Below are positions 22,902-31,227 of a stretch of DNA of 46,761 nucleotides, piece by piece (position 1 is the stretch's first letter; every line of letters begins with the position of its first letter). Source of the stretch: PHET01 sp038202795. GTDB lineage: Bacteria; Actinomycetota; Coriobacteriia; Anaerosomatales; PHET01. The position numbers were made by a program, and so were the translations under genes. Location: NCBI GenBank assembly GCA_038202795.1, contig JBBREQ010000004.1:1-46761 (forward strand), in the 5' to 3' direction. The notes under the pieces are model-generated. The model made no database searches. It was not told the origin of the DNA and saw only the letters and a program-made list of their open reading frames with translations.

Positions 22902-23947
22902 GTGACACAGCAGTAAAGCATCTTGAGGCGCCGATCACGCATACACACATCGGTGGCCAGGCGGTGCTCGAGGGAATCATGATGCGCGGCAAATACAACT
23001 GGGCTGTCGCTGTGCGCACGCCCGACGGTTCGATCCACTCCGAGACCCACGACCTGCACTCGGCTGCCAAGAAGCATGGCTGGATGCGTAAGCCCATAGT
23101 CCGCGGCGTTGTCGCACTCGTAGAGACGCTCGCTCTTGCGATGAAGGCGTTCTCGATCTCGGCGTCGATGTCGGGCGAGACCGAAGAAGAGCAGCTGTCC
23201 GGCAAGGAGATCGGCCTGTCGCTCGTTTTGGGCCTGGCGCTTGCCATCGGCCTGTTCATCGTGTTGCCTGCGGTGCTCACGAACTTGGTGGTACGGGCTA
23301 CCGAGCACCCGTTCACCTGGAATATCATCGACGGCATTCTTCGTGTAGCGGCATTCTTCATCTACATCTGGGCCATCAGCCGCATGGGCGAGATTCAGAG
23401 AGTGTTCGCCTATCACGGCGCGGAGCACAAGACGATCCACGCCTACGAGCACAGCCTTCCGCTCGAGGTGCCTGTCATCCAGAGCTTCACCACCAGGCAT
23501 GTCCGGTGCGGTACATCTTTCCTCCTCATGGTGATGGTCATCGCGATCCTTGTGTTCTCGTTCGTCCCGGTCAAACCCATCGCCGCGGCACTGGGCTGGG
23601 AGAGCCGTCTGGGCGTCTTAGCCATACTCATCCTCTCGCGCCTCCTCCTCATGCCGCTCGTTGCCGGTATCGCCTATGAGGTCACGGTCAAGTGGGCAGG
23701 TAGCCACTCGGAGAACTCGTTTGTGAAGGTGATCCTCTGGCCGGGATTGCAGCTGCAGCGCATGACCACGCGCGAACCGGATGACGACATGATCGAGGTC
23801 GCCGTCGTCGCCACGCAGATGGTCATCGACCGGGAACTCGCCGAGGAAGCCGCCGAGCGTGGCGAGCCGACTCCCGCGCCCGATCACCTGGAAGAAGCAC
23901 TCGATCCGTCCCCGGAAGATGCGGAAGAGCCATGCGTGACAAGCTGA
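22898..23947 (+). CDS. DUF1385 (YqhQ-like) membrane protein
   Basis: Polytopic membrane protein of unknown biochemical function, 349 residues. Family signatures: IGGQAVLEGIMMRG near the N-terminus and the histidine-rich FAYHGAEHKTIHAYE in the middle, with transmembrane helices about 95-160 and 205-270. The conserved His/Glu residues suggest a metal site. GTG 22898 overlaps the thyX stop by 4 bases. In many Gram-positive and related genomes this gene sits, as here, between rpmE/thyX and prfA. It overlaps prfA by 16 bases. Confidence 0.88.
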   Translation: MSDTAVKHLEAPITHTHIGGQAVLEGIMMRGKYNWAVAVRTPDGSIHSETHDLHSAAKKHGWMRKPIVRGVVALVETLALAMKAFSISASMSGETEEEQLSGKEIGLSLVLGLALAIGLFIVLPAVLTNLVVRATEHPFTWNIIDGILRVAAFFIYIWAISRMGEIQRVFAYHGAEHKTIHAYEHSLPLEVPVIQSFTTRHVRCGTSFLLMVMVIAILVFSFVPVKPIAAALGWESRLGVLAILILSRLLLMPLVAGIAYEVTVKWAGSHSENSFVKVILWPGLQLQRMTTREPDDDMIEVAVVATQMVIDRELAEEAAERGEPTPAPDHLEEALDPSPEDAEEPCVTS

Positions 23948-25005
23948 AGAAGCTGGTCGTCGCCTACGACGAGCTGACCGCCATGTTGGGTGACCCTGTC
24001 GTGCTGGCGGATCAGAAGGAGTACACGCGTCTGGCGCGGGAGCAAAGCGCGCAGACCCCCATCGCCGAGAAGGCCCGCGAATACCTGAGCGTCACCCAAC
24101 AGCTCGACGAGGCCAAAGAAGTCCTCAAGGCCGATCACGATCCTGAGATGAAGGAGTTCGCTGCCGAGGAGGCGAAGGAACTCGAAGCGCGCATCCCCCC
24201 ACTCGAGGACGAGCTGCGCGTGATGATGCTTCCCGCTGACCCCAACGACGAGAAGGATATCATCGTCGAGATCCGCTCAGGGGCCGGCGGCGACGAGGCC
24301 GCCATCTTCGCAGGCGATCTCTACCGCATGTACGTACGCTACGCGGAGCTCCAGAAATGGAAGCCTGAAGAGATTGATGCCTCGGAGGCCGACACGGGGG
24401 GCTTCAGGGAGGTCTCGTTCCGCATCAAGGGCAACAAGGTCTACTCGAAGATGAAGTTCGAGTCGGGCGTGCACCGAGTGCAGCGTGTTCCCGTCACCGA
24501 GTCCCAGGGTAGGATCCATACGTCGACTGCGACTGTCGCCGTGCTCCCTGAGGTCGAAGACGTCGAGGTCGACATCAAGACCGGCGATCTGCGCATCGAC
24601 GTGTACCGCTCCAGCGGCCCGGGAGGACAGTCGGTCAACACGACCGACTCCGCCGTGCGCATCACGCACCTGCCCACGGGAACGGTGGTGCAGTCGCAGA
24701 ATCAGAAGTCGCAGCTCCAGAACAAGGATCAGGCGATGCGCGTGTTGCGCGCTCGGCTCTATGAGGTCGAGCTCGAGAAGCAGCAGGCCGAACTCGGCGC
24801 CCAGCGGCGCAGCCAGATCGGCTCGGGAGACCGCTCCGAGAAGATTCGCACCTACAACTACCCGCAAGACCGTGTGACCGATCACCGCATCGGGCTCACC
24901 GTTCACAACATCCCCGCGATCATGGCGGGCGAGATCGACGAGCTCATCGAAGGACTCGCGGCGGCGGATCGCGCCGAGCGCCTAGCCGCCTTCGCCGCGG
25001 GCTAG
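23932..25005 (+). CDS. prfA: Peptide chain release factor 1
   Basis: Recognises UAA and UAG and triggers release of the finished protein. 357 residues, standard. The peptidyl-transfer motif GGQ is at 231-233 in SSGPGGQSVNTTDSA; the stop-codon tripeptide (PxT type) lies in VPVTESQGR, which marks RF1 rather than RF2. The start lies inside the end of the DUF1385 gene, so translation is coupled. prmC, which methylates this GGQ glutamine, is next. Confidence 0.97.
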   Translation: MRDKLKKLVVAYDELTAMLGDPVVLADQKEYTRLAREQSAQTPIAEKAREYLSVTQQLDEAKEVLKADHDPEMKEFAAEEAKELEARIPPLEDELRVMMLPADPNDEKDIIVEIRSGAGGDEAAIFAGDLYRMYVRYAELQKWKPEEIDASEADTGGFREVSFRIKGNKVYSKMKFESGVHRVQRVPVTESQGRIHTSTATVAVLPEVEDVEVDIKTGDLRIDVYRSSGPGGQSVNTTDSAVRITHLPTGTVVQSQNQKSQLQNKDQAMRVLRARLYEVELEKQQAELGAQRRSQIGSGDRSEKIRTYNYPQDRVTDHRIGLTVHNIPAIMAGEIDELIEGLAAADRAERLAAFAAG

Positions 25006-25028
25006 ACGCGCGTGGGGGGCTGGGGCCG

Positions 25029-25904
25029 GTGAGCGAGCGGATCTGGACCGTCAAGGCGGCTCTCGACTGGACGCAGGGCTTTCTGGCCGAGAAGGGCGAC
25101 GAGCACCCTCGACTCAGCGCCGAGTGGCTCCTGTCGGCAGCCACGGGGCTCTCACGCCTCGAGCTGTACGCGTACTACGACCGCCCGCTGACTCCACAAG
25201 AGCGAGCTTCGCTGCGCGAGTCGGTTAAGCGTCGGGCCGCGGGGGAGCCGCTGCAGTACGTCACCGGAGAGGTCGCGTTTCGGCACCTCATCGTGAAGGT
25301 GCGGCCGGGTGTGTTGATTCCCCGACCCGAGACAGAGGTGCTCGTAGGTGAGGTCCTCTCGGCGATCCGGGAGCTTGGCGCGCCGCTCGTGGCCGACATA
25401 TGCACGGGGTCCGGCTGCATCGCACTGTCCCTTGCGCAGGAGCACGAGGGTGCGCGGGTGTGGGCGAGCGACCTGTCTGGGGCTGCCGTGGAGGTCGCTG
25501 CCCAGAACGCCGAGCGACTGGGGCTTGCGGACCGGATCAGCGTGCATGAGGGCGATCTTCTGGATGCGCTCCCTGACGAGCTGCGGGGTACGCTCGACGC
25601 GGTGGTGTCGAATCCGCCCTACATTCCCAGCGCCGATGTGTCCGATCTGCCGCTAGAGGTCGCAGGCTTCGAGCCGCACCTTGCGCTCGACGGCGGTCCC
25701 GACGGATTGGATGTGTTTCGTCGCCTTGTGAGTGAAGCACGGCAGTGGCTGAAACCAGGCGGCCTTCTCGCCGTCGAACTCGACGAAAGAATGGCGCGAA
25801 GAGCAGCTGAAGAAGCGCTAGAGTGGTATGAAGAGGTAAGGGTCGTATCCGATCTGACCGGTCGCGACAGAATCGTCGTGGCACGACTCGGAGGACGGCC
25901 CTGA
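25029..25904 (+). CDS. prmC: Release factor glutamine methyltransferase PrmC (HemK)
   Basis: SAM-dependent N5-methylation of the GGQ glutamine of release factors. 291 residues: helical N-terminal domain (1-85) and Rossmann methyltransferase domain with DICTGSGCIALSLA and the catalytic NPPY (195-198). GTG 25029 starts 24 bases after prfA; conserved gene pair. The next gene starts 37 bases later. Confidence 0.95.
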   Translation: MSERIWTVKAALDWTQGFLAEKGDEHPRLSAEWLLSAATGLSRLELYAYYDRPLTPQERASLRESVKRRAAGEPLQYVTGEVAFRHLIVKVRPGVLIPRPETEVLVGEVLSAIRELGAPLVADICTGSGCIALSLAQEHEGARVWASDLSGAAVEVAAQNAERLGLADRISVHEGDLLDALPDELRGTLDAVVSNPPYIPSADVSDLPLEVAGFEPHLALDGGPDGLDVFRRLVSEARQWLKPGGLLAVELDERMARRAAEEALEWYEEVRVVSDLTGRDRIVVARLGGRP

Positions 25905-25941
25905 GTCGGTCTTTCACACGCGGAAATGGGAGGCGATCAGC

Positions 25942-26583
25942 ATGTCCAAGTGCTATCACATCGATCCGGATGATCCTTCAGCGGAAGTGATCAATCTCGC
26001 CGCCACAGTACTTCGTGACGGCGGGATTGCCATCTTCCCGACTGAAACGGTCTACGGTCTCGGCGCGCTCGCGGATTCCAAGTTCGGGCCGCACGAGATG
26101 TTCGAAGTGAAGGTCCGCCCTGCTGATTTGCCGATCCCCCTCATGGTTGAGACCGAAGATGCCTTGGACACGTGGGGTATCGACGTCCCTCAGTACGCAC
26201 ACAACATCGCTCACGTGTACTGGCCCGGAGCGGTGACACTCGTGGTCAAGGCCTCCGAGAAGGTTCCGCGTGACTTCCGCGCCGCGGACGGGACCATCGG
26301 GCTTCGCTGCCCGGATCACGAAGTCGTCCGCGAGTTGCTCCAGGCCGCAGGCGGACCGATCTTTGCCACCTCCGCCAACACGCATGGCAACACTGCTCCC
26401 AGCTCCTACGAGGAGCTCGAGGCCAGGATCATCACCGCAGCCGATATCGTCCTCGACGGTGGCGAGACTCACCACCAGATGGCCTCGACCGTTGTGCTGT
26501 GCACCGGCTCAGAGCCCCAGATCGTGCGCGAAGGTGCTGTGCCTGCCGACAAGATCATGGCCGCCGCTATGGGTGCCGCCTAG
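25942..26583 (+). CDS. tsaC: L-threonylcarbamoyladenylate synthase (TsaC/Sua5/YrdC family)
   Basis: Makes threonylcarbamoyl-AMP from threonine, bicarbonate and ATP for the t6A37 modification of ANN-decoding tRNAs. 213 residues, single YrdC domain without the Sua5 C-terminal domain. Seen: FPTETVYGLGALA, the KxR motif in EVKVRP, PLMVE, YWPGAVTLVV, SANTHGN and the C-terminal STVVLC-x-IVREGAV pattern. ATG 25942 has GGGAGG 8 bases upstream. Often found after prmC, as here. Confidence 0.9.
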   Translation: MSKCYHIDPDDPSAEVINLAATVLRDGGIAIFPTETVYGLGALADSKFGPHEMFEVKVRPADLPIPLMVETEDALDTWGIDVPQYAHNIAHVYWPGAVTLVVKASEKVPRDFRAADGTIGLRCPDHEVVRELLQAAGGPIFATSANTHGNTAPSSYEELEARIITAADIVLDGGETHHQMASTVVLCTGSEPQIVREGAVPADKIMAAAMGAA

Positions 26584-26610
26584 CACCGACTCAAGTCAGA
26601 CTACCGGCGG

Positions 26611-26636
26611 GCGTCCGACCCTTCTGGGGAGGGCGC
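26611..26636 (+). terminator. Possible terminator after tsaC-like gene
   Basis: GCGTCC (26611-26616) pairs with GGGCGC (26631-26636) allowing one G-U, followed after a small internal loop by CCC/GGG around a 5-base loop. No T-run beyond CTGTTCG. Weak call. Confidence 0.35.
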
Positions 26637-26687
26637 CTGTTCGTCATGAAGGATGCGGTTTGGCACGCTCTCGCGAGCGAGGGATGC

Positions 26688-26695
26688 GGTACAAT
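26688..26695 (+). promoter_or_regulatory. Extended -10-like box upstream of rpiB
   Basis: GGTACAAT, 43 bases before the rpiB ATG; no usable -35. An 8-base palindrome CTCGCGAG lies about 10 bases upstream of it. Confidence 0.4.
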
Positions 26696-26738
26696 CGGGC
26701 ACGCTTCCAACCGCTTCACCGAGGGGGTTCTTGCGAAC

Positions 26739-27188
26739 ATGCGCGTTGTAATCGGTTCAGACCACGCCGGGTTCGAGCAGAAGGAGCGTTTGCGAGAGCA
26801 TCTCGCTTCTCAGGGTTTCGAAGTCAGTGACGTGGGCACTTCATCGGGCGAGCAGTCGGTCGACTACCCGGATTTCGGGCTTGAAGTCGGCCGAAGCGTG
26901 GCCGCTGGAGAAGCTGATTTCGGTGTGCTGGTCTGTGGCACGGGAATCGGGATGGCGATTTCCGCCAACAAGGTTGCCGGCGTCCGAGCAGCCAATGTGA
27001 CCGACCCGGAGTTTGCCCGCCTCGCGCGGCAGCACAACAATGCGAATGTGGTGACGGTGTCGGGCCGTTTCGTCCCCGTCCAGGTCAACCAGGAGATCGT
27101 TGATGCGTTCTTGGCAACCGCGTTCGAGGGTGGCCGGCACCAGAACCGCCTGGACAAGATCACCGAAGCCGAGAAGCCCGTCGGCTGA
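26739..27188 (+). CDS. rpiB: Ribose-5-phosphate isomerase B
   Basis: Interconverts ribose 5-phosphate and ribulose 5-phosphate. 149 residues. RpiB/LacAB fold with GSDHAGFEQKERL at the N-terminus, active-site C66 in VCGTGIGMAISANK and the catalytic/phosphate-site region RQHNNANVV. The open frame extends upstream but ATG 26739, with GAGGGGG about 11 bases before it, gives the standard start. Lies before glyA in the arrangement known from many Gram-positive bacteria (rpiB-glyA-upp). Confidence 0.95.
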   Translation: MRVVIGSDHAGFEQKERLREHLASQGFEVSDVGTSSGEQSVDYPDFGLEVGRSVAAGEADFGVLVCGTGIGMAISANKVAGVRAANVTDPEFARLARQHNNANVVTVSGRFVPVQVNQEIVDAFLATAFEGGRHQNRLDKITEAEKPVG

Positions 27189-27237
27189 GAGCCGCACCCC
27201 GCTTCACCCGTAGGTCCCCATGAGAGGAACGATACGC

Positions 27238-28482
27238 ATGCCACTTCGCTTCATTCCCGCGGTAGACCCCGAGATCGCCAGCCTGATCGACGCTGAACTG
27301 GAGCGCCAGCGCTCCACCATCGAACTCATCGCCTCCGAGAACTTCGTCTCCCTGGCCGTTCTCGAGGCCGCGGGCACAGTGCTTACGAACAAGTACGCCG
27401 AGGGCCTTCCCGGTAAGCGCTACTACGGTGGTTGCGAAGTGGTCGACCAGATCGAGGACCTTGCGCGGGAGCGCGTCAAGACGCTCTTCGGCGCCGAGCA
27501 TGCCAACGTTCAGCCGCATGCGGGCGCGCCCGCGAACCTAGCGGTCTTCTACGCGATGCTGGAGCCCGGAGACACCATCTTGGGAATGTCGCTCGCTCAC
27601 GGTGGACATCTCACCCACGGCTCGCCCGTGAACTATTCGGGCAAGTGGTTCAACGTCGTCGCCTACGGCCTGGATGCCGATGAGCGCATCGACTATGACG
27701 AGGTCGAGCGTCTGGCCCGGGAGCACCACCCCAAGATGATCATCGCCGGAGCCTCGGCCTACCCACGCGTCATCGACTTCGAGCGCTTCTCGGCGATCGC
27801 CAAGGAGGTCGGCGCATACTTCATGGTCGACATGGCGCACATCGCCGGCCTTGTGGCCACAGGCGCCCATCCAAGCCCCGTCCCCCACGCCGACTTCGTA
27901 ACTTCGACGTCGCACAAGACGCTGCGCGGACCCCGCTCAGGCTTCATCCTGTGCAAGGCCGAACACGCTGCCGCCATCGACAAAGCCGTGTTTCCGGGGC
28001 TCCAGGGTGGCCCGCTCGAGCACATCATCGCCGCCAAGGCGGTCGCGTTCAAAGAGGCGATGCAGCCCGAGTTCAAGACCTACATCGAGCAGGTCGTGAT
28101 CAACGCGCGCGCGATGGGCGAGGCGATGGTGACCGAAGGGCTGCGCCTGATCTCGGGTGGCACAGACAATCACCTGATGCTTGTCGACCTGCGCCCCGCC
28201 TCGATCACTGGCAAGGAAGCCGAGAAGCTTCTCGAAGAGGTAGGCTTCACCGTCAACAAGAACTCCATTCCCAACGACCCGGAGAGCCCGTTCGTGACGA
28301 GTGGCATCCGAGTCGGTTCAGCCGCCATGACCACGCGCGGATTCAACCAGGAAGAGTCGCGTACCGTGGGCCGGCTGCTAGCCACCACGATCTTCAAGCG
28401 CGACGACGCAGCGGTGCTCGAGGACATCAAGGCGCAGGTCAAGGCGTTGCTCGAGCTCCACCCGCTCTACCCGGAGCTGTAA
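27238..28482 (+). CDS. glyA: Serine hydroxymethyltransferase
   Basis: PLP enzyme splitting serine to glycine and methylenetetrahydrofolate, the main one-carbon source, used next by ThyX. 414 residues. Marks: LIASENFVS, KYAEGLPGKRYYGGCE, the PLP lysine K227 in TSTSHKTLRGPR and the C-terminal SGIRVGSAAMTTRGF. ATG 27238 is preferred over ATG 27220 because GAGAGGA lies 10 bases before it and nothing similar precedes the earlier one. upp follows after 27 bases. Confidence 0.97.
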   Translation: MPLRFIPAVDPEIASLIDAELERQRSTIELIASENFVSLAVLEAAGTVLTNKYAEGLPGKRYYGGCEVVDQIEDLARERVKTLFGAEHANVQPHAGAPANLAVFYAMLEPGDTILGMSLAHGGHLTHGSPVNYSGKWFNVVAYGLDADERIDYDEVERLAREHHPKMIIAGASAYPRVIDFERFSAIAKEVGAYFMVDMAHIAGLVATGAHPSPVPHADFVTSTSHKTLRGPRSGFILCKAEHAAAIDKAVFPGLQGGPLEHIIAAKAVAFKEAMQPEFKTYIEQVVINARAMGEAMVTEGLRLISGGTDNHLMLVDLRPASITGKEAEKLLEEVGFTVNKNSIPNDPESPFVTSGIRVGSAAMTTRGFNQEESRTVGRLLATTIFKRDDAAVLEDIKAQVKALLELHPLYPEL

Positions 28483-28509
28483 GGACACCCCCCGAGAGGA
28501 GCCTCACTC

Positions 28510-29160
28510 ATGCCTGAGTCGCGTACGTTTCCCGACACTGTCGTGGTGGTCGATCACCCGCTCGTCCAGCACAAGCTGTCGATACTCCGAGACGTGGGGA
28601 CCGGCGCCAAGGAGTTCCGTGAGCTGGTCAAGGAGCTTGCGATGCTCGAGGCCTACGAGGCCACCCGCGACTTCCAGCTCGCCGAGACCACGGTGACGAC
28701 CCCCATCACCCAGACGACGACCAAGGTGCTCGCCGGCAAGAAGGTCGCCGTGGTGCCGATCCTACGCGCGGGCTTGGGCATGGTGGACGGTATCCTCGAG
28801 CTCATTCCCGCCGCCAAGGTGGGCCACGTGGGCTTGTACCGTGATCCCGAGACGCTCAAGCCGGTCGCGTACTACCACAAGCTACCCGAGGACATCGCCG
28901 AGCGTGACGTGCTCATAGTCGACCCCATGCTTGCCACGGGCGGATCCGCCGTCGCAGCTGTCGAGTTCCTGCGCGAGAAGGGGGCACGGCACATCAGTCT
29001 GCTCGTGATTCTCGCAGCGCCCGAAGGCATAGACGAGGTCGTCCGCAACTGCGACGACGTGAAGATCTACACCTGCGCGGTAGACTCCCACCTCAACGAT
29101 CACGGCTACATCGTTCCTGGCCTGGGCGACGCCGGTGACCGACTCTTCGGCACCAAGTAG
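28510..29160 (+). CDS. upp: Uracil phosphoribosyltransferase
   Basis: Salvage of uracil with PRPP to UMP. 216 residues. PRPP-binding loop DPMLATGGSA, the flexible loop around ILRAGLGMVDG, and the uracil-site YIVPGLGDAGDRLFGTK at the C-terminus match the family closely. ATG 28510 is preceded by GAGAGGAG. Part of a run rpiB-glyA-upp-comEB-wecA leading to the atp operon. Confidence 0.97.
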   Translation: MPESRTFPDTVVVVDHPLVQHKLSILRDVGTGAKEFRELVKELAMLEAYEATRDFQLAETTVTTPITQTTTKVLAGKKVAVVPILRAGLGMVDGILELIPAAKVGHVGLYRDPETLKPVAYYHKLPEDIAERDVLIVDPMLATGGSAVAAVEFLREKGARHISLLVILAAPEGIDEVVRNCDDVKIYTCAVDSHLNDHGYIVPGLGDAGDRLFGTK

Positions 29161-29177
29161 CGGGGGGCGAGCGAATC

Positions 29178-29645
29178 ATGCCGCGTCCGTCCTGGGACGA
29201 CTACTTCATGGCCATCGCCGAGCAGGTATCCGGGCGCTCCACGTGTCTGAGGCGTGCGACAGGGGCCGTGCTGGTCAAAGAGAAACGCATCCTAGCCACA
29301 GGTTATAACGGCGTTCCCAAAGGCCTCGCGCACTGCGAAGAGGTTGGCTGCCTTCGCGAGCAGCGCAACATCCCTTCGGGTAGTCACCACGAGCTGTGTC
29401 GCGGTATTCATGCCGAGCAGAACGCTGTCATCCAAGCGGCCAAGCACGGCATCGCAATGGACGGCTCGATTGCGTATTGCACGCACCAGCCGTGCGTCTT
29501 GTGCGCCAAGATCCTGCTCAACGCCGGCGTTGTCGATATCGTCTACCGAGACCCGTACCCGGACCCGCTTTCAGAGCAGTTGTTGGCCGAGGCCGGCGTG
29601 GTCCCGCGGCGCGTCACACCCACAGCGGAACAGGCAGGCTCGTGA
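29178..29645 (+). CDS. comEB: dCMP deaminase (ComEB-like)
   Basis: Zinc-dependent deamination of dCMP to dUMP, feeding ThyX. 155 residues. Zinc ligands H78 with catalytic E80 (GIHAEQNAV) and C106/C109 (QPCVLC); N-terminal WDDYFMAIA and GYNGVPKG are typical of deoxycytidylate deaminases. GGGGGG precedes ATG 29178. The TGA stop overlaps the GTG start of the glycosyl transferase gene. Confidence 0.94.
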   Translation: MPRPSWDDYFMAIAEQVSGRSTCLRRATGAVLVKEKRILATGYNGVPKGLAHCEEVGCLREQRNIPSGSHHELCRGIHAEQNAVIQAAKHGIAMDGSIAYCTHQPCVLCAKILLNAGVVDIVYRDPYPDPLSEQLLAEAGVVPRRVTPTAEQAGS

Positions 29646-30748
29646 GCCCTCTGCACTATCTCGCGCTCATCGCCGCCGCGGCGCTGGTGACGCTTGCTGT
29701 GACGCCCTTGGTACGCGCCGTCTCTGAGCGGTTCGGGCTGGTCGATTGTCCTGGCGGTCGCAAGGTCCACCAGGTGCCCATCTCGCGTGTGGGCGGCATC
29801 GCGATCTTCACGGGCTTCATGTCCGCACTGGGCCTGCAGGTGTTCGGAGAGGCACGGCTCGGCTGGAACCAGGTCCTGCTCGAGTCGATCGAGAGCGACG
29901 TAAGGCTCCTGGGCGTCCTTGCCGGACTGACACTGATGTTCATCATCGGGCTCGTCGACGACCTGGTCAGTCTGAAACCGGGCGCGAAACTCGCGGGTCA
30001 GGTGGTCGCGGCCGGAGTCGTGGTCGCGGCAGGCCTTACCATCGACTACGTGGGTAATCCCGTACAGGGCGGCCTGGTCACCCTGGGGCTCCTCTCGATT
30101 CCGGTGACCATCATCTACCTGGTCGGTTTCGCCAATGTAATCAACCTTATTGACGGGCTGGACGGACTGGCGGCAGGGGTCAGCGCCATCGCCGCAATGA
30201 GTCTGCTCGCGTTAGCGGCGCCGGCCAACCGGTTGGATGCAGCCGCCATCGCTGCTGTCCTTATCGGCGCCTGCCTGGGCTTTCTTCGCTACAACTTTCA
30301 CCCGGCTTCGATATTCATGGGTGACTCCGGGGCGATGTTCCTGGGGTTCGCACTGGCCGCCGTTTCCCTGCTGGGCGTAATGAAGACGACAGCTGCTATC
30401 GCACTGGCGGTCCCGCTCATCATCTTGGGAGTCCCGATCTTCGATACGGCTTCGGCGATCCTGCGCAGACTGCGGCACAATCGCCCTATCCAGGAGGCCG
30501 ACAGGGGGCACATCCATCATCGGCTGCTGGGCCGTGGTTTCGACCAACGCCAGACCGTGCTGATCATCTATGCCTGGTCGGCCGCACTGGCGGTGGGCGG
30601 CTATGCGGTTCGCTATTCTCCCGGCTATATGAGGTTCGCCGCGCTGATCACGATGCTGGTCGTCACCGGGTTCATGGCGTACTGGCTGGGTCTGTTCGAG
30701 GCGGTCCACCGCCAAGAAGATGACGGCCCGAAGGCTGCTGGTCTGTGA
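29642..30748 (+). CDS. Undecaprenyl-phosphate sugar-1-phosphate transferase (WecA/TagO/MraY family)
   Basis: Integral membrane enzyme moving a sugar-1-phosphate (usually GlcNAc-1-P) from its UDP form to undecaprenyl phosphate, the first step in making teichoic acid, arabinogalactan or O-antigen-type polymers. 368 residues, about 10 helices. Motifs: GLVDD (D106/D107), NVINLIDGLDGLA (166-177), FMGDSGAMFLG and the cytoplasmic HIHHRLL that marks WecA/TagO rather than MraY. GTG 29642 overlaps comEB by 4 bases. Exact polymer unknown; a UDP-sugar dehydrogenase and an LCP protein lie 10 kb downstream. Confidence 0.92.
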   Translation: MSPLHYLALIAAAALVTLAVTPLVRAVSERFGLVDCPGGRKVHQVPISRVGGIAIFTGFMSALGLQVFGEARLGWNQVLLESIESDVRLLGVLAGLTLMFIIGLVDDLVSLKPGAKLAGQVVAAGVVVAAGLTIDYVGNPVQGGLVTLGLLSIPVTIIYLVGFANVINLIDGLDGLAAGVSAIAAMSLLALAAPANRLDAAAIAAVLIGACLGFLRYNFHPASIFMGDSGAMFLGFALAAVSLLGVMKTTAAIALAVPLIILGVPIFDTASAILRRLRHNRPIQEADRGHIHHRLLGRGFDQRQTVLIIYAWSAALAVGGYAVRYSPGYMRFAALITMLVVTGFMAYWLGLFEAVHRQEDDGPKAAGL

Positions 30749-30785
30749 TGGCTACTACGTGGCGTGTGTGAGCGCTCCGTTCGGG

Positions 30786-30814
30786 TTGTGTGGGGGTGGG
30801 GGGTCGTGTACGAT
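30786..30814 (+). promoter_or_regulatory. Promoter-like sequence for the atp operon
   Basis: TTGTGT (30786-30791) and TACGAT (30809-30814), spacing 17, in a G-rich tract between the glycosyl transferase gene and the AtpI-like gene. Transcription would start near 30821. Confidence 0.5.
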
Positions 30815-30836
30815 GTGCGCGGTTTGTCGGCCGGCA

Positions 30837-30865
30837 CCGATCAACTCGTGGGTGGAGTTGATCGG
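30837..30865 (+). promoter_or_regulatory. Large hairpin in the atp operon leader
   Basis: Perfect 11-bp inverted repeat CCGATCAACTC / GAGTTGATCGG with a 7-base GTGGGTG loop, starting about 16 bases after the predicted transcription start. No T-tract follows, so it is probably a leader structure. It could also end the upstream transcript. Confidence 0.55.
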
Positions 30866-30894
30866 TCGAGGGTAGGGGACGGGTCTACGGAGTC

Positions 30895-31224
30895 TTGGCG
30901 GAGATAGAGGGCTTTCTTGCGACCCCCGCGGTCGCCGTACTACTCGGCCTGAGTCTCGGCGCATGTCTCGCCGCTCCGATGCTCTGGGCATCTAGGTTCG
31001 CCACTGCCGAGAAGGCTGATTTTGCCACGATAGCCACGATGGTTTCGTCGATGAGCGGGATATTGATCGGCGCTGGCCTGCTTTTCGGCTACAGTCTTCT
31101 GGCCGAGAAGGGCTTCATATGGTTTGGACCGTCGGTTATCGGCGGGTTCTTGATTGGATTGACGGTGGTCGGAGCAGTCATTCTCCGGCGGTTCGCCAAG
31201 TCTGACGACGAGACGAGGAGCTAG
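30895..31224 (+). CDS. AtpI-like membrane protein at head of the atp operon
   Basis: 109-residue hydrophobic protein with about three transmembrane helices (residues 10-32, 43-70, 74-97) and a charged C-terminus. Sequence similarity to AtpI/UncI is not obvious to me; the call rests on size, topology and position directly before atpB (3-base gap), where AtpI, a c-ring assembly helper, normally sits. The TTG start at 30895 is the only in-frame option near ACGGAG because an upstream TGA closes the frame; the spacing is short, so expression may be low. Confidence 0.7.
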   Translation: MAEIEGFLATPAVAVLLGLSLGACLAAPMLWASRFATAEKADFATIATMVSSMSGILIGAGLLFGYSLLAEKGFIWFGPSVIGGFLIGLTVVGAVILRRFAKSDDETRS

Positions 31225-31227
31225 CGC

